From Companilactobacillus pabuli (lineage in GTDB: Bacteria; Bacillota; Bacilli; Lactobacillales; Lactobacillaceae): a DNA stretch of 64,000 nucleotides. A model generated the notes under the pieces. It saw nothing but the letters and a program-made list of their open reading frames with translations, was not told the origin of the DNA and did not search any database. Location: NCBI RefSeq assembly GCF_014058425.1, contig NZ_CP049366.1, positions 2,046,001 to 2,110,000 on the forward strand. Direction: 5' to 3'. A program made the position numbers and the translations under genes. How positions within the stretch are numbered: position 1 is the first letter of the stretch; each line of letters starts with the position of its first letter. Positions 44,464-53,517 of the stretch are shown one piece after another.

Positions 44464-46137
44464 TTATCTAAATAAATATACCTTTGATTCATAAGGTCTC
44501 AAATTCATATTTTCGTCATCATCGTAATTACCAATCAATAACTGACCATCTTTTTGATCATAATCACGGGTAATCTCTTTATCGGTAAAGTTACTCATAA
44601 CTAATAATGTCTCATCGTTATAACGACGCTTATAAGCAAACATTTCTTCGTCATCTGGATCTAACAATTCATAATCACCATAAATAATCAAATCACTCTT
44701 ATGACGTAATTCAATTAACTTCTTGTAATAACTAAAGACAGAATCTGGATCTTCAATTTGGTCCCTAGCATTGATTGTTTGATAATTAGGATTCAAATCA
44801 AACCAAGGATTTCCACTGGTGAAACCAGCATTCTTAGTTTTATCCCATTGCATTGGCGTTCTGGCATTGTCTCTCGACTTATAAGACAAATATTTTAGCA
44901 TTGAATCCTTATCAACAATCTTTTCATCATCTACAAATTCATGATAAGCATTCAAAGATTCTACATCTTCAAATTGAGAAAGCTTTGAATAATGAACATT
45001 TGTCATTCCCAACTCTTCACCCTCATATACATAAGGAGTTCCTTGCATCATGTGTAAAGTTGTTCCTAACATTTTAGCAGCTTTAACACGATACTTAGGA
45101 TCATCGGTAGCGAATCTGGAAACTGCTCTTGGTTGATCGTGATTGTTCCAATACAAGCTGTTCCAACCTTTGCCATTAAGTTTTGTTTCCCAAGTACTCA
45201 ATGACTTCTTCAAATCAACTAATTTAATTGGTTCGTCATACCATTTACCCAAACGTTTATCAGGATTTCCAGACAATGTTACGTGATCAAATTGAAAGAC
45301 CATATTCAGTTCATGTGAATCCAAACCAGTATATTTAATAGCATCTTCTGGCGTTGAATCAGGCATTTCACCAACCGTCATAACGTCATATTTTGATAAG
45401 ACTTTTTGATTCATTTCCTGTAAGAATTCATTCAAACGTGGTCCGTCAGCAACTACTTTTCCAACATCAGCGTATTTTTCATCAGGAGCTTTTTGTCCAT
45501 CAGGTAGTCCTTGTGGTTTAGAAATCAAATTAATGACATCCATTCTAAAACCATCAACACCCTTATCGAGCCAAAAACGCATGACATTCCAAACTTCATC
45601 ACGGACTTTAGGATTTTCCCAATTCAAATCAGGTTGTCCTTCAGCAAACAAATGTAAGTAATATTGTCCAGTAGTTTCATCGAATTTCCAAGTAGAACCA
45701 TTGAAATATGAACCCCAGTTATTAGGTTCATGTCCATCTACTGGATCACGCCAAACATAATAATCACGATATGGATTATCTTTTGACTTTTTACTCTCTT
45801 GGAACCACTTATTTTGGTCGGATGTATGATTTACAACTAGATCCATCATGATTTTCAAACCTAGACTGTGTGCTCTTTGAAGCATTTGGTTGAAATCATC
45901 CATAGTTCCATATTCAGGTTGAATGCTGCGATAATCGCTAATATCATAACCGTTATCTTTATCCGGTGACTTATAAATTGGATTCAGCCAAATAACATCA
46001 GCACCCAAATTCTTAATATAAGCTAAACGACTAGTCAAACCAGGTAAATCACCAATACCATCATTATTACTATCTTGGTAACTTCTTGGATAAACTTGAT
46101 AAACGACTGATTTCTTCCACCAATCACTTTTTACCAT
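44464..46137 (-). CDS. GH13 oligo-1,6-glucosidase (second copy)
   Basis: 557 aa, same type as the system A enzyme: nucleophile in GVDGFRMDVIN, acid/base Glu in MTVGEMPDST, stabilising Asp in WNNHDQPR, QPDLNWENP signature and Val after the nucleophile, pointing to alpha-1,6 bonds. A single-gene unit with its own promoter and perfect cre, so it is separately controlled. Possible substrates are isomaltose and isomaltulose-like sugars. Confidence 0.92.
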   Translation of the reverse strand: MVKSDWWKKSVVYQVYPRSYQDSNNDGIGDLPGLTSRLAYIKNLGADVIWLNPIYKSPDKDNGYDISDYRSIQPEYGTMDDFNQMLQRAHSLGLKIMMDLVVNHTSDQNKWFQESKKSKDNPYRDYYVWRDPVDGHEPNNWGSYFNGSTWKFDETTGQYYLHLFAEGQPDLNWENPKVRDEVWNVMRFWLDKGVDGFRMDVINLISKPQGLPDGQKAPDEKYADVGKVVADGPRLNEFLQEMNQKVLSKYDVMTVGEMPDSTPEDAIKYTGLDSHELNMVFQFDHVTLSGNPDKRLGKWYDEPIKLVDLKKSLSTWETKLNGKGWNSLYWNNHDQPRAVSRFATDDPKYRVKAAKMLGTTLHMMQGTPYVYEGEELGMTNVHYSKLSQFEDVESLNAYHEFVDDEKIVDKDSMLKYLSYKSRDNARTPMQWDKTKNAGFTSGNPWFDLNPNYQTINARDQIEDPDSVFSYYKKLIELRHKSDLIIYGDYELLDPDDEEMFAYKRRYNDETLLVMSNFTDKEITRDYDQKDGQLLIGNYDDDENMNLRPYESKVYLFR

Positions 46138-46169
46138 TTTTGAATTCCCCCTCTTAGTGCATTAACTTC

Positions 46170-46206
46170 ATTCTAAAAGTAAATTCAATAATTGACAACG
46201 GTTACA
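46170..46206 (-). promoter_or_regulatory. Promoter and cre of second GH13 gene
   Basis: TTGTCA (46193-46198), 17-base spacer, TAGAAT (46170-46175). TGTAACCGTTGTCA (46193-46206) fits the cre consensus fully and covers the -35. Confidence 0.82.
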
Positions 46207-46211
46207 AAATT

Positions 46212-46961
46212 TTAGTTAGCGGTAACTTTTTTCGATCCCCGATAAACTAAATAAGAAGTAATTGGCACCGTCAAAATAACACCAATCGTACAAATTAAAG
46301 TAGTCAACACCTCTGCCACTACCAACTTATCATTTACGATTTCACCCACACCATAGCCTAATGAGTGAATTACAAAAAATAGTGGGAACGTGGATGAGAA
46401 GAAATTGAACAGCAAGGTATTAGTCTGCGTATTCAAAATCCTATTACCAACGGAAAAACCATCATTAAAGATTTCTGTTGGTGTTAAAGTCGGTTTATTT
46501 TCGACAATTTCGTTCAACCCACTCGTTATAGCAACACTAGTTTCTGAGATAACTCCCAAACTGTTGATCACAATAATAGAAATGGCTAATTGTGGATACG
46601 ATATCCCCGCTGCTAGCGAGAAGGATTCCAATTCATCCTGATTTTCTGCTGCTAAACCTTGCGCATTAGCCCAAAATTCCAAAGGTACTGTAATTAACAA
46701 AATTACTACCATTATCAATAATGACGTTTTAAAAGCCGTGCTGGCAGTTTTCCCATTATCAACGTTCATATAAATCGCTACAACCAAAATAACCATGGCG
46801 ATAATGCCGGTAGTAATTAAAATATTGAATCCATCAGCAATCAATATCAACAAAGCTAAGACTGATACGACATTGATTCCTAATCCAAATAATAAGGTCA
46901 AACCTCGTGTTCCCATGACGATTAATAATAAAACAACGAAGGTCAAAAATAGATACAACAT
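46212..46961 (-). CDS. YibE/F-family membrane protein (249 aa)
   Basis: Multi-pass protein of about seven segments with the family features GVISETSVAITSGLNEIVE and FNDGFSVGNRILNTQTNTLLFNFF. It directly follows a longer YibE/F gene (stop and start codons abut), so the two probably form a complex. Function is not established; transport is often proposed. Confidence 0.8.
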   Translation of the reverse strand: MLYLFLTFVVLLLIVMGTRGLTLLFGLGINVVSVLALLILIADGFNILITTGIIAMVILVVAIYMNVDNGKTASTAFKTSLLIMVVILLITVPLEFWANAQGLAAENQDELESFSLAAGISYPQLAISIIVINSLGVISETSVAITSGLNEIVENKPTLTPTEIFNDGFSVGNRILNTQTNTLLFNFFSSTFPLFFVIHSLGYGVGEIVNDKLVVAEVLTTLICTIGVILTVPITSYLVYRGSKKVTAN

Positions 46962-48032
46962 TTATTTCACCTTCCTTGTAATTATTCGACTAGCAATAAA
47001 ACTTGTCATTGGTACAGTCAAAACAATCCCAATTGCACTGATCAACAATTGAGTAATTCCTAAACTCAAAGTCATGTTCAACGTATAACCAACCGAGTTT
47101 CCATTGCTCAAATACAGTAAGACCACATTTAAATCTTCAGCAATCACGATAAATAACAAAATATTGATTAACGGTCCAATCAATTCCTTACCAATATTGA
47201 TGCCAGATTTAAACAGCTTATTTTCAGCAATGTCTGTAACTTCTTTTTTCATTTCAATCAACGAAGAAGAAATATCCATCGTCTCATCCAAAATGACACC
47301 TAAGACACTGAAGATAACTTGTGATAAAAAGACACCTAAATATGGCTGTAATTCAAAATCAGTCAATTCCAGATGGATTCCACTATAATTGGATAATCCC
47401 AAAACAAAGACACTCAACAAGATTGCCACTGTCGTTGATAAAACAGTACTTGAGTAAGCCATTAATGCTTGATAGCTCGGTCCTAAAATCACTAATAACG
47501 CCGTTGCAGATATCAGCAAAGCCGTTATAACGGTTAATGGCAATAAGATACTATCGTGAGTTTTAATAATAATTTGAATAAAGCCATAGTAAATTACGGC
47601 ATTGATCAAAACACTGATGAACAATCGTTTACGGTCGAATTTCATACAGAATAACAAGAAAACTACTAGCCCAACAGTAAAGACAATACTAGTATCACGT
47701 TTAATATTTTGCGGCGTATAATTTTTTCCTGATCTAGTTAATATCACTTGTTGACCCTTTGTATATTTCGTATCGATCAACTGTGATTTGTAATACGTAT
47801 TTCTAAAAGTTACTTTTTCATGTTTACGATTCAATAAAGTTCCACTGACACGTTGAGTAATTTGCGTATCGGTGTTTTTATATTGATCGGTTGACGTACT
47901 CTTATGTAAAATCTGAACTTCTTGTACTTTCATAACTGGATTTTTGTACAAAAAACTGTCGAAATGAGTAAAGACCGTTGCCAAGATGACTAATAGTCCA
48001 ACTAATAAGAGCATCCGAATATTTTTTTTCAT
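46962..48032 (-). CDS. YibE/F-family membrane protein (356 aa)
   Basis: An N-terminal anchor (residues ~5-25), an outside domain of ~100 residues (VQILHKSTSTDQYKN) and then about seven membrane segments with GVILDETMDISSSLIEMK and FKSGINIGKELIGPLIN. Its partner follows. A minus-strand promoter is at 48065-48092. Confidence 0.8.
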   Translation of the reverse strand: MKKNIRMLLLVGLLVILATVFTHFDSFLYKNPVMKVQEVQILHKSTSTDQYKNTDTQITQRVSGTLLNRKHEKVTFRNTYYKSQLIDTKYTKGQQVILTRSGKNYTPQNIKRDTSIVFTVGLVVFLLFCMKFDRKRLFISVLINAVIYYGFIQIIIKTHDSILLPLTVITALLISATALLVILGPSYQALMAYSSTVLSTTVAILLSVFVLGLSNYSGIHLELTDFELQPYLGVFLSQVIFSVLGVILDETMDISSSLIEMKKEVTDIAENKLFKSGINIGKELIGPLINILLFIVIAEDLNVVLLYLSNGNSVGYTLNMTLSLGITQLLISAIGIVLTVPMTSFIASRIITRKVK

Positions 48033-48064
48033 AAAAAATTCCTCGCATTTCTGCCGATGTCTAC

Positions 48065-48092
48065 ATTATATGTTTTTTCAGAAAAAAGTTAA
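48065..48092 (-). promoter_or_regulatory. YibE/F promoter
   Basis: TTAACT (48087-48092), 16-base spacer, TATAAT (48065-48070) on the minus strand, divergent from the leader promoter at 48118. Confidence 0.55.
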
Positions 48093-48117
48093 TAATTTTC
48101 GTATTAATAATTTGTGG

Positions 48118-48146
48118 TTGACAATCCGTGATTATTGAAATATATT
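48118..48146 (+). promoter_or_regulatory. Promoter of the leader-ABC transporter operon
   Basis: TTGACA (48118-48123), exactly 17 bases, TATATT (48141-48146). The transcript would begin near 48153, carrying the leader peptide and stem-loops. Confidence 0.8.
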
Positions 48147-48177
48147 TGAGACATCAAATTTGTTAGGAGAATATATT

Positions 48178-48231
48178 ATGAAATCATTTAACTCTCTAAA
48201 CATCGTAAACGTTCGTTGGCAAAGCCGATAA
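48178..48231 (+). CDS. Leader peptide, 17 aa, one Trp codon
   Basis: A short reading frame (MKSFNSLNIVNVRWQSR) has AGGAGA (48165-48170) 7 bases before its ATG. A single Trp codon (48217-48219) lies four codons from the stop. Too short for normal gene finders. The site is after a strong promoter, before two terminator hairpins and a TrpXYZ-type ABC transporter. The likely job is sensing tryptophan or charged tRNA-Trp by ribosome stalling. Confidence 0.7.
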   Translation: MKSFNSLNIVNVRWQSR

Positions 48232-48307
48232 TTCAGATTGGTCCGAGATGGATTCAGTCTGAAGTGGATTGAATCCGTGTCGGCCTATTAAACTATGAAA
48301 TTTTAAG

Positions 48308-48356
48308 CCCGCATGGATAAGTTTTAACAATTTAGCCATGTGGGTATTTTATTTTT
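48308..48356 (+). terminator. First leader terminator
   Basis: CCCGCATGG (48308-48316) pairs with CCATGTGGG (48336-48344), one G-U pair, followed by a T-rich tract to 48356. Confidence 0.7.
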
Positions 48357-48392
48357 AAAGACAATCCCACAAAATTCTGGGGTTGTCTTTTT
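48357..48392 (+). terminator. Second leader terminator before trpX-like gene
   Basis: AAAGACAATCCCA and TGGGGTTGTCTTT form a stem with one mismatch-free 12-bp core, then T's, ending 5 bp before the GGGGG ribosome binding site of the ABC transporter gene. Confidence 0.75.
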
Positions 48393-48410
48393 CATTCGGG
48401 GGAATTTACG

Positions 48411-49418
48411 ATGAAACATACGAGAAGACTTTACGTAACACTTATAGCACTAGCAATGTTCTTGATTTTTGCATATTTTTACACGGGGAGAGCTGATACA
48501 CAGAAACAAAATGCCATCCCTAAAGTTGGTATCTTACAGTTGATGTCGCATCCGGCTTTGGATCAAATCAATAAGGGAATCAATGATACTTTGAAGAAAA
48601 ATGGTTACGTCAATGGCAAGAATATCAAAATTGAATTCCAAAACGCCCAAAACGATCAAAGTAATTTACGGACTATCAGTAAACAATTCGTCCAAGATAA
48701 CGTCGATGTAGCGGTTGGTATCGCCACTCCATCAGTTCAATCGCTCAAGAATGCCACTTCAAAGATTCCCATCGTCATGGGAGCTGTCACTGATCCTGAA
48801 GGCGCCGGTATCATCACTAACAACAATAAACCGGGCAAAAATATCACCGGTGTTTCTGATCAAGCACCACTTGAAGCTCAACTAGAATTGATGAAACAAG
48901 TTATTCCTAATCTCAAAACTATAGGTATTATTTATACATCTAGCGATGCATCTGCAACTAGTCAGATGAAGAAGATGCAAAAGCTCGCTAAGAAAAAAGG
49001 CTTTAACGTCAAGGTTTCTAGTATCAATTCCGTCAACGACATTCAACAAGTCGGAACTGCTTTGGCCGAAAGTGTTCAAACAATCTACATTCCAACTGAC
49101 AATACCGTCGCTTCTGGTATGAAACTACTATCTTCTATCGCTACTAAACAAAATATCGCCGTTTTTCCAGCTGCTACAACCATGGTCAAAGATGGCGGAC
49201 TAGCAACAGTTGGTTTGAGTCAATACGAACTTGGTGAAGAAACTGGTAAATACGTTGTTAGAATCCTTGAACACAAAGAAGATCCCGCTACAACTCCTGT
49301 TACTTTCATGAAAAAAGGTCACTTAATGCTCAACGAAAAGATGGCTAAGAAACTCAATATTCAATTCTCTGATTCACTCATCAAACAAGCTCAAAAGAAA
49401 GGACAAATAATCAAATGA
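48411..49418 (+). CDS. trpX: ABC transporter substrate-binding protein (TrpX type)
   Basis: 335 aa; membrane anchor at residues ~7-24 with no lipobox cysteine; binding-protein domain of the PF04392 (ABC_sub_bind) family: VGILQLMSHPALDQINKGIND, IPIVMGAVTDPEGAGII, IGIIYTSSDASA and GLATVGLSQYELGEETGKYVVRILE. TrpX in streptococci is tied to tryptophan uptake. Operon with permease (4-bp overlap) and ATPase. The leader's Trp codon supports the substrate but other aromatic compounds remain possible. Confidence 0.82.
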   Translation: MKHTRRLYVTLIALAMFLIFAYFYTGRADTQKQNAIPKVGILQLMSHPALDQINKGINDTLKKNGYVNGKNIKIEFQNAQNDQSNLRTISKQFVQDNVDVAVGIATPSVQSLKNATSKIPIVMGAVTDPEGAGIITNNNKPGKNITGVSDQAPLEAQLELMKQVIPNLKTIGIIYTSSDASATSQMKKMQKLAKKKGFNVKVSSINSVNDIQQVGTALAESVQTIYIPTDNTVASGMKLLSSIATKQNIAVFPAATTMVKDGGLATVGLSQYELGEETGKYVVRILEHKEDPATTPVTFMKKGHLMLNEKMAKKLNIQFSDSLIKQAQKKGQIIK

Positions 49419-50305
49419 ATCTAATCGTCTCTACTATCAGTCAAGGTTTCATCTGGTCCATCATGGCTATCGGATTATTCATCACCTTTAGAATCCTCGA
49501 CTTTCCCGATATGACTGTTGAAGGAAGTTTCCCATTAGGTGCCGTGACAGCCGTTAGTCTAATTCAAAGTGGTCACTCAACTTTGTACTCACTTTTAATT
49601 GCTTTTATCTTCGGATGTTTAGCTGGTTTTGCGACAGCTTTTCTCTACGCCAAGTTAAACGTTCCTATCCTATTAGCTGGTATCTTAACAATGACTGCAC
49701 TTTATTCCATCAATTTGAGAATTTTGGGTAAAGCTAACATGTCATTAACTAAATCTACTAATATCTTCAATCAATTTGGTTTAGATAAATTACCTACTAA
49801 TTTCAACGGCATCATCTTAGGTATCATCATCATTGCTATTATCATCTTCTTGTTGATCATTTTCTTAAACACAGAAAAAGGTCAAGCTGTCATCGCTACT
49901 GGTGATAACGAAACAATGGCCGCATCCCTTGGTATCAATACCACTGTTATGAAGTTCATCGGTTTGATGGTTTCTAACGGAATCGTCGCTATAACGGGTG
50001 GCTTGATTGCTCAACAAAACGGTTTTGCGGACGTCAACATGGGTATCGGTGTCATCGTTATCGGCCTATCTGCCATTATTATCGGTGAAGTAATTTATCC
50101 CGATGTTCCACTAAGTATTCGTCTAATTACTATTGTTATTGGTAGTATCGTCTATCGTTTGATTTTAATGATTGTTCTACAACTAGGCTTCAATACCAAC
50201 GATTTGAAATTGATCTCAGCTATCATCTTGGCACTATGTCTAGCACTACCAACGATTCGCGCACAATTCTTAAAAACTATGAGAAATGGGGTTAAAACTA
50301 AATGA
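49415..50305 (+). CDS. trpY: ABC transporter permease (TrpY type)
   Basis: 296 aa with about nine membrane segments. Early TFRILDFPDMTVEGSFPLGAV and later ATGDNETMAASLGINTTVMKFIGLMVSNGIVAITGG mark it as the permease partner of PF04392 binding proteins. Its start overlaps the trpX end and its end overlaps the ATPase start, so translation is coupled. Confidence 0.85.
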   Translation: MNLIVSTISQGFIWSIMAIGLFITFRILDFPDMTVEGSFPLGAVTAVSLIQSGHSTLYSLLIAFIFGCLAGFATAFLYAKLNVPILLAGILTMTALYSINLRILGKANMSLTKSTNIFNQFGLDKLPTNFNGIILGIIIIAIIIFLLIIFLNTEKGQAVIATGDNETMAASLGINTTVMKFIGLMVSNGIVAITGGLIAQQNGFADVNMGIGVIVIGLSAIIIGEVIYPDVPLSIRLITIVIGSIVYRLILMIVLQLGFNTNDLKLISAIILALCLALPTIRAQFLKTMRNGVKTK

Positions 50306-51051
50306 AACCATTACTAGAAATTAAACATGCCGTCAAAACTATTTATAATGACGACGATAATCTCAATATTCTCAACGACATCAATTTAACTATCAATCCC
50401 AAAGATTTCTTAGTCGTTTTAGGAACTAACGGTGCCGGTAAATCAACCTTACTAGATGCTATCACTGGAACAAACAAATTAACTTCCGGCCAAATTCTTC
50501 TCAACGGTGACGACATTACTGGTGAAAATCTAGCCAAAAGGAGCCGTCACATCAGCCGTGTTTATCAGGATCCAAAATCCGGAACAGCCCCTCGAATGAC
50601 AGTTGCTGAAAACTTGTTGCTCGCCAAACGCCGTGGTTTACCTAGACGTTTAAGATTACGTAAATTAAAAGAAAATATGCCTGAATTTCAAAAATTAATT
50701 TCTAACTTGCCTACTTTGGACAATCGTTTGAATACTTTCACTGAAAAATTATCCGGTGGTCAAAGACAGACATTGAGTTTCTTGATGGCAATCATTCAAC
50801 GCCCAGAATTATTATTATTGGATGAGCATACCGCCGCACTTGATCCTCAAACTAGCAAGGATTTAATGGAATTAACTAACAAGATTATTTTGGAAAAAGA
50901 ATTGACTTGTATGATGATCACCCATGACTTATCTGATGCCATGAAATACGGTAATCGCTTGATTGTCTTGAAAAAAGGTGAAATCATCCTCGATTTGGAT
51001 AAGACCGAAAAAGATAAATTGACTGAAAGCGACTTGTTGCAATACTTTTAG
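50302..51051 (+). CDS. trpZ: ABC transporter ATPase (TrpZ type)
   Basis: 249 aa. Walker A LGTNGAGKSTLLDAI, ABC signature LSGGQRQTLSFLMA, Walker B ELLLLDEHTAALDP, H-loop ITHDLSD. It energises uptake through the TrpY-type permease. Confidence 0.9.
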   Translation: MKPLLEIKHAVKTIYNDDDNLNILNDINLTINPKDFLVVLGTNGAGKSTLLDAITGTNKLTSGQILLNGDDITGENLAKRSRHISRVYQDPKSGTAPRMTVAENLLLAKRRGLPRRLRLRKLKENMPEFQKLISNLPTLDNRLNTFTEKLSGGQRQTLSFLMAIIQRPELLLLDEHTAALDPQTSKDLMELTNKIILEKELTCMMITHDLSDAMKYGNRLIVLKKGEIILDLDKTEKDKLTESDLLQYF

Positions 51052-51058
51052 CCACAGC

Positions 51059-51093
51059 AAAAAGACGATACCTGCCATAGTATCGCCTTTTTT
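51059..51093. terminator. Terminator after trpZ
   Basis: AAAAGACGATAC and GTATCGCCTTTTTT form a stem with one mismatch, between the converging ABC and surface-protein genes. Confidence 0.75.
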
Positions 51094-51127
51094 AATGCTT
51101 ATTTTGCCAAAAATTGCTGAATTGTGA

Positions 51128-53245
51128 TTAAAGAACGTCGCTTGCTTTAACCCATTCGTTTGTAGCTACTCGGTACATTTTTTCACCATTGATTGTAGCT
51201 ACTTTATCAGAGAACCAAGCACTGCCAGATGCTAGAGCTCTCAAGCTACTCTTCTTACCGTTAATATCATATAAATATTTTGCGGAACCTGAAGTAGTAT
51301 TTACGACCTTGTTAATTGCTTCATATTCTACGATGTCACTTGCTTTTACATATTCGTTATTACCCACTCGATAGTAAGTTACACCGTTTAAAACTAGTTT
51401 TTGATCAGTCTTCCAACCAGTATTGAAGGCAAGCGCACGATTGCGAAGTTGCTTTCCGTTCTTGTCGAATAGACTTGTTGTTTGTTTTGTTTGAACTGTA
51501 GATAAGTGTGCTGTTTGTGATGTTACTGGAGATTTTTCAATTACATAAATATTGAAAGATTTTTTTGATTTGTCTAAAACAATTGATTTCGATGAACCCT
51601 TAGCAAGTTCATATCCATCAGGTAATTGAATATCCACTTTTTGACCATGTTTACCTTGAGCAATATAACTATGAATTGTTTTATTGCTGTTTTGATTGAT
51701 AAGGTTAATTTGTGCTGTTACTTTGGTTGGATCTTCTGGTAGATCTACTCCGTTGGCCGGGACTACTAGGATGTTACGCACAGAATCGTTTTTAGCCGCC
51801 GTAATAGTATTGTTAGGAATATTAACTAACTTGTAGCCCTTAGGGATATTTAAATTAATATCTGCACCCTTGCCTGTATATTCTTTTTGACTACTTACGA
51901 CTCTACCTAATGCATCAACAAAGTTTATAGTCGTATGAACTTTTTTTACTATCCAAATCCACAGTACTCCACTTTCACTACTTAAGTATTGATCATAAGA
52001 TAATGCATACCCTTCAGGGACTATCTCCTCCGTTACTTTTTCACCAGTAATACCAACATAATCCATTAGATCTCCAATACTTTCCACTGGCCCACCATCA
52101 TTATGAACTTTGAATTGAATTTTAAAGTTAGTTTTTTCCCCCTTTAAAACTATTCTATGAACATATTTATCCACGTCATGAATTGTGATTTTATTATTTC
52201 CTATAATTGAAAAACCTTTTTTTGGCGATACAGTTATTTCTTGGTTTTTTGAACCTCGAACTTCTTCTGTATATCCAATACTATTTCCCTTTAAATCAAC
52301 AAACTCGATTATATTTCTATATTGGTGTTTTACTTTTACTATATAATGTCCACCCGAAGTAACATTAATTTCATTCGGTTGATTGTCATCGAGAATGTAT
52401 TCGTTATTATAACTTGTCTCTTGTCCCAAAAGATTTTCTACATTTATAATTGGATAATTTGGATCAAAATCGCTCTCAATATCTTTATTAAAAATATTAA
52501 TACCATTTTCATCTTTAAAAGATAATTTCACATTATGAATATCTTTGATTAACTTAATATTGAAAGTATTTCCCGATTCCTTTGCTATTACATACAGTGG
52601 TTGATTTTTTGCTAATTTGTAATTGTCTGGTTCAGGAACATAGACTTTACTTCCAACTTCACTATACGTTGTTTGTTTTTCTACAAAATTATTATTTTCG
52701 TCATAAAAATTAAAAATAACCGCTACACTTTCTTCATGAATCGCTTTTCGACTGATACTAATGTCATAGTTAGTATTGTCTCCACTCAAGGTATATTTAT
52801 TACCCCAAATTAAAGAATAACCCTTAGGAATCACATTATCAGGTATTATAACCTCATCACCAGTATATCCTTTAGCAATCCAAGTTCCTAAAAGACCATC
52901 TCCCCATCTATCCACAAAATTTAAGATATTCTCTACATACAACGCCTCAACATTAACATATCTAATTTTTTCAACATCAGAAATAATATTAATATATTTG
53001 TCACCTTTAATTTCGTATCCGTGTGGGATTAAGTCATATAAATTGTATTTCTTGCCGACTTCTCCTTCGATATTTATAGCAACATGTTCTCCCTTTTGAG
53101 TTATTAAAACGATATTGTTATAAACTTTAGAATTCTCTTTAGTCTCTTGCTCATTCGATACAGTAGCAGCATTAACCGATATATATTGCCCACCGAACAT
53201 CATAGTTGAGAATAAAATACTAGTTACTAAAACACTCTTTTTCAT
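51128..53245 (-). CDS. Secreted SLAP-domain protein, ~705 aa
   Basis: Signal peptide (LVTSILFSTMMFGGQYISVNA), then about nine repeats of ~60-70 residues, each with FVDxxG-like starts (IEFVDLKGNSIG, INFVDALGRVV) and P-[KD]GY turns, similar to mucin-binding-type repeats. Two SLAP domains end the protein (residues ~590-705): LFDKNGKQLRNRALAFNTGWKTD and YDINGKKSSLRALASG with YRVATNEWVKASDV. SLAP holds proteins to wall polymers without sortase. ATG 53245 is preferred (AGGGG site). A 266-bp AT-rich gap upstream has possible promoters only. Confidence 0.82.
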   Translation of the reverse strand: MKKSVLVTSILFSTMMFGGQYISVNAATVSNEQETKENSKVYNNIVLITQKGEHVAINIEGEVGKKYNLYDLIPHGYEIKGDKYINIISDVEKIRYVNVEALYVENILNFVDRWGDGLLGTWIAKGYTGDEVIIPDNVIPKGYSLIWGNKYTLSGDNTNYDISISRKAIHEESVAVIFNFYDENNNFVEKQTTYSEVGSKVYVPEPDNYKLAKNQPLYVIAKESGNTFNIKLIKDIHNVKLSFKDENGINIFNKDIESDFDPNYPIINVENLLGQETSYNNEYILDDNQPNEINVTSGGHYIVKVKHQYRNIIEFVDLKGNSIGYTEEVRGSKNQEITVSPKKGFSIIGNNKITIHDVDKYVHRIVLKGEKTNFKIQFKVHNDGGPVESIGDLMDYVGITGEKVTEEIVPEGYALSYDQYLSSESGVLWIWIVKKVHTTINFVDALGRVVSSQKEYTGKGADINLNIPKGYKLVNIPNNTITAAKNDSVRNILVVPANGVDLPEDPTKVTAQINLINQNSNKTIHSYIAQGKHGQKVDIQLPDGYELAKGSSKSIVLDKSKKSFNIYVIEKSPVTSQTAHLSTVQTKQTTSLFDKNGKQLRNRALAFNTGWKTDQKLVLNGVTYYRVGNNEYVKASDIVEYEAINKVVNTTSGSAKYLYDINGKKSSLRALASGSAWFSDKVATINGEKMYRVATNEWVKASDVL

Positions 53246-53457
53246 AAACATCCCCTGATATAAAAATTTCTTATTATATTTTTGAATTTACAGGTATAAC
53301 GCATTCTTATAATAAGATAAAACTAATATATTATATTTACCTAAAATAAAACAACAAATAAATCAAAATATTTAAAATTCATTGCTATATCAATAAATAT
53401 ATGAATTTATAATTATTGTAATTCGAAATTAATCTATAAGTTATCATTTATATATAA

Positions 53458-53489
53458 ACAAAAAGATCAATCCTCACGGAATGACCTTT
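53458..53489 (-). terminator. Terminator of second SLAP gene
   Basis: AAAGGTCA and TGATCTTT pair (one G-U) around a TCC/GGA inner stem, with T's after it on the minus strand. Confidence 0.6.
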
Positions 53490-53517
53490 CATTTTTGTGA
53501 TTTCAGAACTATTTTAA

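Larger units (their letters stand above)
48224..48395 (+). promoter_or_regulatory. Candidate attenuator: competing stems and two terminators
   Basis: A stem-loop at 48240-48285 (GGTCCGA...TCGGCC, with GGATTCA/TGAATCC inside) can compete with pairing of GCCGA at 48224-48228, inside the leader's last codons, to TCGGC at 48280-48284. Two terminators follow at 48308-48356 and 48357-48392. No T-box signature (AGGGTGGNACCGCG) was found. Confidence 0.55.

Noticed and set aside
48153-48410. T-box riboswitch before the TrpXYZ-type genes
   Set aside because: The T-box core AGGGTGGNACCGCG is not present, and a good leader peptide frame is, so leader-peptide control fits better.
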